Shown: in pieces, positions 6,301 through 10,182 of the stretch
How positions within the stretch are numbered: the first letter of the stretch is position 1
Layout: each line of letters starts with the position of its first letter
Assembly (NCBI GenBank): GCA_002438545.1
Contig: DJPK01000034.1
Coordinates: 2,220 to 12,401, forward strand
Source of the DNA: Caryophanales bacterium UBA6414
GTDB lineage: Bacteria; Bacillota_I; Bacilli_A; RF39; UBA660
Direction of reading: 5' to 3'
Length of the DNA stretch: 10,182 nt
The notes under the pieces: model-generated
The model's database searches: none
What the model was told of the DNA's origin: nothing
The model's input: the letters and a program-made list of their open reading frames with translations, nothing else
Program-made: the position numbers and the translations under genes

Positions 6301-7985
6301 GTAGTTTCGTTGCTACAATGATGGGTATTACTGAAGTAAATCCATTACCGGCCCATTACCGTTGCTCACAGTGTAAACTTAGTATCTTTGATGATGAAAA
6401 AGGTAATTCACTAGGAGCAACATATTCTTCAGGATTTGACTTACCGGATAAAGAATGTCCTAATTGTCATATTCCATTAATAAAAGATGGTCAAGATATG
6501 CCATTTGCTACCTTCTTAGGATTTAATGCCGATAAAGTTCCTGATATCGACTTAAACTTCTCAGATTTAAACCAAGCCTCAGCTCATGAATATACTAAAG
6601 TATTGTTTGGCGTAGATAACGTTTATCGTGCCGGAACAATTGGTACTGTCGCGGAGAAAACAGCTTTTGGTTATGTCCGTGGTTACTTTGAAGATAAAGG
6701 AATAATGGGCAAAAGAAATTGTGAAATAGAAAGATTAGCGATGGGATGTACTGGCGTTAAAAGAACAACTGGTCAGCATCCCGGAGGTATCGTTGTTGTA
6801 CCTGATTACATGGATGTATCTGACTTTACACCATTCCAATTTCCGGCCGAAGATCCAACGTCCCCATGGCGTACAACACACTTTGATTACCACGCTATTG
6901 ACCAAGACTTATTAAAACTAGATATTCTTGGACACTCTGATCCAACTCAATTGCGTATGATTCAAGACTTAACTAAAACAGATATCTTAAAGGTTCCCCT
7001 AGATGATAAAGATACAATGAGTATATTTACTTCTACAAAAGCCCTAGGAGTTACTAATGAACAAATAATGTGTGAAACAGGAACATTAGGAATACCTGAA
7101 TTTGGAACACCATTTACTATCAGCATGGTTGCCGAAACAAAACCAACAACCTTTGCCGAATTAATAAAAATATCTGGATTATCTCATGGCACTGATGTAT
7201 GGTTAGGTAATGCTCAAGATTTAATTAAAAATAACATTGTTCCATTTAAAGAAGTAATTGGTTGTCGTGATGATATCATGGTTTACTTAATGTATCATGG
7301 AGTTAAACCTATCAAAGCCTTCAAAATAATGGAGTTTGTTAGAAAAGGTAAAGCCTCTAAAGATAAAGCAACATGGGAAGAACACAAGAAAACAATGCAG
7401 GAAGCAGGTATTGAGGAATGGTTCATTGATTCATGTGAAAAGATTAAGTATATGTTTCCTAAAGCCCATGCTGCTGCCTATGTTATCAGTGCCTTTAGAA
7501 TAGCTTGGTACAAAGTTCATATGCCGGCATACTTCTATGCTAGTTGGCTATCGACAAAAGCTACTGACTTTGATATTGAATCAATGATTAAAGGTTATGA
7601 TGCCATAAAAAATAAAATTATTGAAATAGAAGGTAAAGGATTTGAAGCTACCAATAAAGAAAATGGTATGTCAGAAAGTTTACACGTTGCCCTTGAAGCT
7701 ACCGCTAGAGGAGTAAAAGTCGCACCATTTGATTTATATAAAAGTAAAGGCTTATTATTTGATGTTGCTACTGATGGTATGACATTAATCCCACCTTTCA
7801 GAACTATTGATGGACTTGGCGAAGTAGTTGCCAAGAATATTGAAGCAGAAGCTAAAAAGCACCCATTTATTAGTATTGAAGACTTTCAAAATAGATGTAA
7901 AGTATCACAAACACTAATCGATAAAATGCGAATTATGGGAATATTTGAAGGTATGCCTGAGACAAGTCAATTAAGTTTATTTTAA
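3354..7985 (+). CDS. polC: DNA polymerase III alpha subunit, PolC type
   Basis: This is the main replicative polymerase of low-GC Gram-positives, with built-in proofreading. Domains in order: a divergent N-terminal domain; an OB fold (about 215-290, ISGQIFGIDYFEAKSG); the first half of the PHP domain (H319-A-H321, TD358H359); an inserted DEDDh 3'-5' exonuclease (D421, E423, D507, H563, D568); the second PHP half (GSGCYESEV, GDVHHF); and the polymerase palm with aspartates D1064, D1066 (PDIDLNFS) and D1190 (KLDILGH). A Cys4 zinc finger is at C1004, C1007, C1035 and C1038. The C-terminus ends in the beta-clamp motif QLSLF (1539-1543). At 1543 residues it is about 100 longer than B. subtilis PolC. 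Most of the excess is an insertion of about 75 residues near 870-938, before the palm. All catalytic residues are present. It has its own promoter and terminator, so it is monocistronic. Confidence 0.98.
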   Translation: MSSKLKKLLEAINYHDDNNELDNCSLLKIQIEKDNTWVIIINSDNLISIDTYNKLLMCLKENFTEVNDAVLKIEVANIDSSKISLYFENIIHSLADNNSKYNVFKDRTINIKDNTLVIDIYNIVEKEDIKSSSKYIVESLSNYGFNITNIETNLVMDKDIKATIEHELNSNINIDYPKKEEPPKEEKVVDKPTYRPKKSSEITKLKDILYEVDNINISGQIFGIDYFEAKSGYKIITIKLTDNTDSIYVKTFTKDDKEYQLLQDLLKQGSWYNFYGKVVMDRYANELVFNTRYKDIEKIDSPKTEEVVDNAEVKRVELHAHTMMSQMDGITKVDLGKHTCELVSNAIKMGYRGVAITDHNGCQAFPIAYGLITDYNKKVEDESKKFKGLYGTELTLVDDTVNIVVRPKDYPLEHTTFVVFDTETTGFNAANGDQMIEIGAVKICDGVITDRFDELIDPQRPLPKKITELTCITDEMLKGKDSEENVTERFLDWTGDLPMVAHNAKFDISFIEMSMKKYNLGEFTNTVIDTLELSRALDQGFSRHGLSALVKRYNVEWDEDAHHRADYDAEGTAYVFYKMTQKLMDQNYNTVEDLEKLIPKDEIHKFGNTYHFNAIALNKKGLKNLFKIISLANTTYLYKTPRILRSKLNELREGLLIGSGCYESEVFILARSKEGEELTNIINFYDYVEVQPPEVYGHLIQTSDFKNEYEVKEHIKKVIDATINAGKIIVATGDVHHFYREDKIYREIIVNQKVPGGGRHPLAKSSITEIPSQHFRTTEEMLQDFDFLDKDLAYKIVVENTNKILDMADFIEVIIDTGGIPFSPRVKSDDGKSYLDCPRVVTDLVYNKAKDWYGDNLPYNIESRIATELYGDIVYKCWTSIIEKNNPDLSEEEKTKEIYANLHKTLIDGFDSVKTLLKDYLKDNWNTEEDGELDDTKLEKKLKKELGGIIGGGFDPIYLIAQRLVKHSNDDGFLVGSRGSVGSSFVATMMGITEVNPLPAHYRCSQCKLSIFDDEKGNSLGATYSSGFDLPDKECPNCHIPLIKDGQDMPFATFLGFNADKVPDIDLNFSDLNQASAHEYTKVLFGVDNVYRAGTIGTVAEKTAFGYVRGYFEDKGIMGKRNCEIERLAMGCTGVKRTTGQHPGGIVVVPDYMDVSDFTPFQFPAEDPTSPWRTTHFDYHAIDQDLLKLDILGHSDPTQLRMIQDLTKTDILKVPLDDKDTMSIFTSTKALGVTNEQIMCETGTLGIPEFGTPFTISMVAETKPTTFAELIKISGLSHGTDVWLGNAQDLIKNNIVPFKEVIGCRDDIMVYLMYHGVKPIKAFKIMEFVRKGKASKDKATWEEHKKTMQEAGIEEWFIDSCEKIKYMFPKAHAAAYVISAFRIAWYKVHMPAYFYASWLSTKATDFDIESMIKGYDAIKNKIIEIEGKGFEATNKENGMSESLHVALEATARGVKVAPFDLYKSKGLLFDVATDGMTLIPPFRTIDGLGEVVAKNIEAEAKKHPFISIEDFQNRCKVSQTLIDKMRIMGIFEGMPETSQLSLF

Positions 7986-7986
7986 G

Positions 7987-8012
7987 AAATGCATTTTCAA
8001 AGTGCATTTTTT
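7987..8012 (+). terminator. Intrinsic terminator of polC
   Basis: AAATGCA (7987-7993) pairs with TGCATTT (8003-8009). Inner pairs extend the stem to about ten, and the T-run continues to 8012. It begins two bases after the polC stop. Confidence 0.85.
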
Positions 8013-8118
8013 CTATTCCTAAAAAACTGTAAAGTAGACTTTTTTTGAAATAGGGTTATAAAAATATAGATTATTTTATAAATAATTGTGAAAAAACTAC
8101 AAAAATCAAAAAAATAAG

Positions 8119-8147
8119 TATACTTTTAAGAAATATTGGTATATAAT
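8119..8147 (+). promoter_or_regulatory. Predicted promoter of the RloAB-like module
   Basis: A perfect TATAAT lies at 8142-8147, with a weak -35 TATACT (8119-8124) 17 bases upstream. Transcription would begin close to the AGGAGG ribosome site (8155-8160), leaving a leader of about 14 bases. Confidence 0.45.
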
Positions 8148-8167
8148 TATTATGAGGAGGAGAAAAT

Positions 8168-9409
8168 ATGCTTATAGAATTTAGTGTTAAAAATTTTTTA
8201 TCATTTAAAGATAAAGCAACATTATCTATGGAAAAAGGAAATGGCGATGAAAATATCGACAATATAATTTTTAATAATATTACAGATTTAGTAAAAAATG
8301 CTGCCATTTATGGTGCTAATGCATCTGGAAAATCAAATGTTTTAAAAGCTTTTACATGCGCAATTTTAATGATTAGAAATTCAAATTTGATGTCTGTGGG
8401 AGAAAAATGGTCATATATTAAACCATTCTTGTTTGACGAAACAAGTAAAAATAAACCAAGTGAATTTGAATTTGTTTTTATAACAAATAATGTTAAGTAT
8501 AAATATTTTTTCAGTGCTGATCAAAATAGAATATATGAAGAAAGCCTAGACGTTTATAATAGTCAAAAACCAACAAATATTTTTACTAGAAAAGATACCA
8601 ATATTTATGAATTTAGTAATGATAAAAATAAACTTGCATCATTAGCAGCTAACAATACCGAAAACAAATTGTTCTTATCAACTGCAACAACATGGAACTA
8701 TGAGAAAACAAAAGATGCATTCTTGTGGTTTACTAAAGCTATAGATACTTATGATTCATTTAACAAAATAATGGATAAAGACTTAATTGACTATAGTGAA
8801 AATGAAGAACTTAAAAAATTCTCATTAAAATTATTAAAAGAAGCCGATATTCTTATAAAAAATATTTCAGTTAACTATGAAGAAAAAGAAATGGAAGGAA
8901 CAATAGCGGATATGCCGATTATTCCAATAGTGAAAAAAGTTGACATAGAATTGGAACATGAAGTTGTTGATAAAGACAATAATACTCACACATATAAATT
9001 AAATTTTAAAGATGAATCATCAGGAACAAAAGTATTATTTGCTTTTGCACCATTTTTAAAAAAAGCATTTGAAGAAACCAAAGTTATTATAGTTGATGAA
9101 TTAGAAAAAAGCATGCATCCTAAAATAGTAGAATTCATTGTAAAATTATTTAACAATAAAGATATTAATAAAGTAAATAGTCAGCTAATATTTACAACTC
9201 ATGCTACAAATCTATTAAATTTAGAAATACTTAGAAGAGACCAAATTTGGTTTGTTGAAAAGAATCCAAAAAATGGTAATTCAGAATTATATCCACTAGA
9301 TTCATTTTCAGTAAGAAAAGATGAAAATATTCAGAAAGGCTATATAAATGGAAGATATGGAGCAGTTCCGTTTATAAAGGACATAGATTTATGGCTAGAG
9401 GACAAATAA
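8168..9409 (+). CDS. ABC/SMC-like AAA ATPase, RloA / AbiLi type, putative phage defence
   Basis: The 413-residue ATPase opens with the FSVKNFLSFKDKATLSM block typical of the RecF/SMC-like AAA_15/AAA_21 group. Walker A is GANASGKS (G49-S56). A signature-like DESSGTK is at 282-288, Walker B VIIVDE ends at D310-E311, and the H-loop is THAT with H345. The roughly 225 residues between Walker A and the signature form the insert that normally carries a coiled-coil or sensor region. The next gene is RloB-like and overlaps it by 19 bases, the layout of RloA-RloB and lactococcal AbiL pairs, where the ATPase is thought to control a toxic or nucleolytic partner. AGGAGG at 8155-8160 is the strongest ribosome site in the window. 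By eye, Thr codons are mostly ACA, while early polC prefers ACT, consistent with transfer. The defence role is inferred from the family and the context. Confidence 0.85.
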   Translation: MLIEFSVKNFLSFKDKATLSMEKGNGDENIDNIIFNNITDLVKNAAIYGANASGKSNVLKAFTCAILMIRNSNLMSVGEKWSYIKPFLFDETSKNKPSEFEFVFITNNVKYKYFFSADQNRIYEESLDVYNSQKPTNIFTRKDTNIYEFSNDKNKLASLAANNTENKLFLSTATTWNYEKTKDAFLWFTKAIDTYDSFNKIMDKDLIDYSENEELKKFSLKLLKEADILIKNISVNYEEKEMEGTIADMPIIPIVKKVDIELEHEVVDKDNNTHTYKLNFKDESSGTKVLFAFAPFLKKAFEETKVIIVDELEKSMHPKIVEFIVKLFNNKDINKVNSQLIFTTHATNLLNLEILRRDQIWFVEKNPKNGNSELYPLDSFSVRKDENIQKGYINGRYGAVPFIKDIDLWLEDK

Positions 9410-9996
9410 AACACAACAAGAAAAAGCCATTAATTGTTATTTGTTCAGAAGGTGGAAAAAAATCATCTGAGTATTATTATTTTAGAAACTATTCTAGTAG
9501 AGACTTAAGGATACAATTTTCAACTGGCAATAGTACAGATCCTAAAGGAATGTTAGAAGATTTATTAAAATATATCAACAATGAAGATATAAAATCAGAA
9601 GAAAATTGTAAAATATTTTTAGTGTTAGATACTGATTTAAATAAAAATAGAATAAAAGAAATAGAAGAAATAACTCCTGAATGTATTAAACATAATATTG
9701 AAATAATAACTTCAACACCGACATTTGAAATTTGGTATCTAATGCACTACCGAAACAACAAATTAAAATTTACAACTAGTAAAGAAGTAAAAAAAGAATT
9801 ACAAAATATAAATGGTTTCTATACGGAAAGTATGAATATGTATAAATTAATTAATGATTATACAGATAAAGCAAGTATTGTAGCAGAACACATTGAGCAA
9901 GAAGTTATTAAGAATAATGAAGAACTACTAAATGCAAACCCTCATACGAGTATTTATAAAATATTAAAGATTATTGATAAATTTAAAGAGTTATAA
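9391..9996 (+). CDS. rloB: RloB family protein (AbiLii-like), putative effector of a defence pair
   Basis: The 201-residue product matches the RloB family layout: a basic N-terminus (MARGQIKHNKKK), then ICSEGGKKSSEYYYF with E20 and the E27-Y28 pair. Next come LVLDTD (D80, D82), the hallmark P110-T-F112-E113-I-W115-Y-L-M-H119, and a C-terminal NPHTSIYKIL. The early Glu followed by a DxD resembles the metal-binding order of TOPRIM domains, suggesting a nuclease-type active site; this is inference. It begins inside the last codons of the ATPase gene. Its own AAAGGA (9376-9381) lies nine bases before the ATG, so the two are co-expressed and probably form a complex. RloB was named from genes within type I restriction loci, and related AbiLii is part of an abortive-infection system. 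No restriction genes are visible here. No clear terminator follows the TAA stop. Confidence 0.88.
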   Translation: MARGQIKHNKKKPLIVICSEGGKKSSEYYYFRNYSSRDLRIQFSTGNSTDPKGMLEDLLKYINNEDIKSEENCKIFLVLDTDLNKNRIKEIEEITPECIKHNIEIITSTPTFEIWYLMHYRNNKLKFTTSKEVKKELQNINGFYTESMNMYKLINDYTDKASIVAEHIEQEVIKNNEELLNANPHTSIYKILKIIDKFKEL

Positions 9997-9997
9997 T

Positions 9998-10052
9998 TAT
10001 TTCCAAAACTTGTCATATTATAGAAATTATGGAAAAATATTTCCAAAACTTG
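9998..10052. repeat. Pair of 15-bp direct repeats TATTTCCAAAACTTG
   Basis: Exact copies lie at 9998-10012 and 10038-10052, 40 bases apart start to start, or about four helical turns. The second copy contains the first three bases of the -35 box of the next promoter. A GGAAA/TTTCC inverted pair (10031-10035/10040-10044) touches the second copy. The arrangement suggests binding sites for a regulator. Confidence 0.7.
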
Positions 10053-10078
10053 ACTTTTGCTAATTTTTTGTATATACT
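10050..10078 (+). promoter_or_regulatory. Consensus-like promoter of the right-edge ATPase gene
   Basis: TTGACT (10050-10055), exactly 17 bases, then TATACT (10073-10078). This is the best sigma-A type match in the window. It lies 18 bases before ATG 10097 and overlaps the second direct repeat. Confidence 0.75.
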
Positions 10079-10096
10079 TTATGTAGAGGTGAAACT

Positions 10097-10182
10097 ATGA
10101 TAGAAAGAACAGAGTATCTCGAACAATTAAAAAGATTTAAAGATAAAGATTTAATTAAAGTTATTACAGGAATAAGAAGATG
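10097..10182 (+). CDS. N-terminus of a P-loop ATPase, likely the AAA_14/DUF4143 type (partial)
   Basis: Only 28 codons are present before the window ends. The reading begins MIERTEYLEQLKRFKDKDLIKVITGIRR, typical of the widespread archaeal/bacterial ATPases annotated as AAA_14 plus DUF4143. In these, the start of Walker A reads TGIRR followed by (C/W/R)GKS. The remaining Walker A residues lie outside the window, so ATP binding is inferred from family resemblance. AGAGGTGA (10085-10092) is a good ribosome site for ATG 10097. These genes are common in accessory regions of anaerobes and have no settled physiological role that I can name. Its strong promoter, overlapped by a direct repeat, suggests regulated expression. 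Confidence 0.7.
   Translation, partial: MIERTEYLEQLKRFKDKDLIKVITGIRR

Noticed and set aside
8056..8081. Inverted repeat TTATAAAA/TTTTATAA in the gap before the ATPase gene
   Set aside because: It is pure A/T in a very AT-rich gap, so it is likely by chance. It is not at a useful distance from the -10 and has no T-run.
8071..8307. Minus-strand frame over the polC-rloA gap and the ATPase 5' end
   Set aside because: It covers the promoter, ribosome site and conserved N-terminus of the ATPase and has no homologous features.
8168..9409. Reading the ATPase as RecF or another recombination protein
   Set aside because: The N-terminus resembles RecF/SMC-like ATPases in general. However, the length, signature context and overlapping RloB partner fit RloA/AbiLi better.

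Overview
The window is about 10.2 kb of AT-rich DNA from a low-GC Firmicutes-type bacterium. The evidence for this is a PolC-type replicative polymerase, a GuaD-type guanine deaminase, short intergenic gaps with compact hairpin terminators, and Shine-Dalgarno-like ribosome sites. Tryptophan is read from TGG and no gene is interrupted by TGA, so the mycoplasma code 4 is not in use. All nine complete or 3'-complete genes stop at TAA or TAG. An uncultured gut Bacilli or Mollicutes-like lineage is a plausible source, but that is inference.

Layout: (1) bases 1-249 hold the 3' end of an unrecognised gene. (2) Bases 261-447 hold a 187-bp non-coding element with perfect 15-bp terminal inverted repeats and an 8-bp target duplication. 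It is a MITE-like element that landed in the hairpin terminator shared by the first gene and clpP. (3) clpP is on the minus strand (467-1036). (4) A divergent operon-like run on the plus strand encodes a metallo-beta-lactamase-fold hydrolase, a DUF4186 protein and guanine deaminase (1156-2550). (5) A promoter then drives a small unknown lipoprotein (2607-3077). It is convergent with a 49-residue Asn-rich protein on the minus strand (3089-3238), and the two share a bidirectional terminator. (6) A monocistronic polC of 1543 codons (3354-7985) has its own extended -10 promoter and its own terminator. (7) A two-gene module with its own promoter encodes an ABC/SMC-like ATPase and an RloB-family protein (8168-9996). 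It resembles the RloA-RloB / AbiL abortive-infection type of phage defence. (8) At the right edge a consensus-like promoter overlaps a 15-bp direct repeat. It leads into the first 28 codons of a P-loop ATPase.

The left two thirds is mostly housekeeping: proteolysis, purine salvage and replication. The right third looks like accessory DNA. The RloA/RloB pair overlaps by 19 bp and differs in synonymous codon choice from polC, which fits acquisition of a defence cassette beside a core gene. The most noteworthy items are the terminator-targeting MITE that brings its own terminators, the RloAB-like module, the repeat-plus-promoter in front of the edge ATPase, and a roughly 75-residue insertion in PolC. 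No rRNA, tRNA, CRISPR array or intact insertion sequence was seen, and no gene-free stretch exceeds 300 bases.
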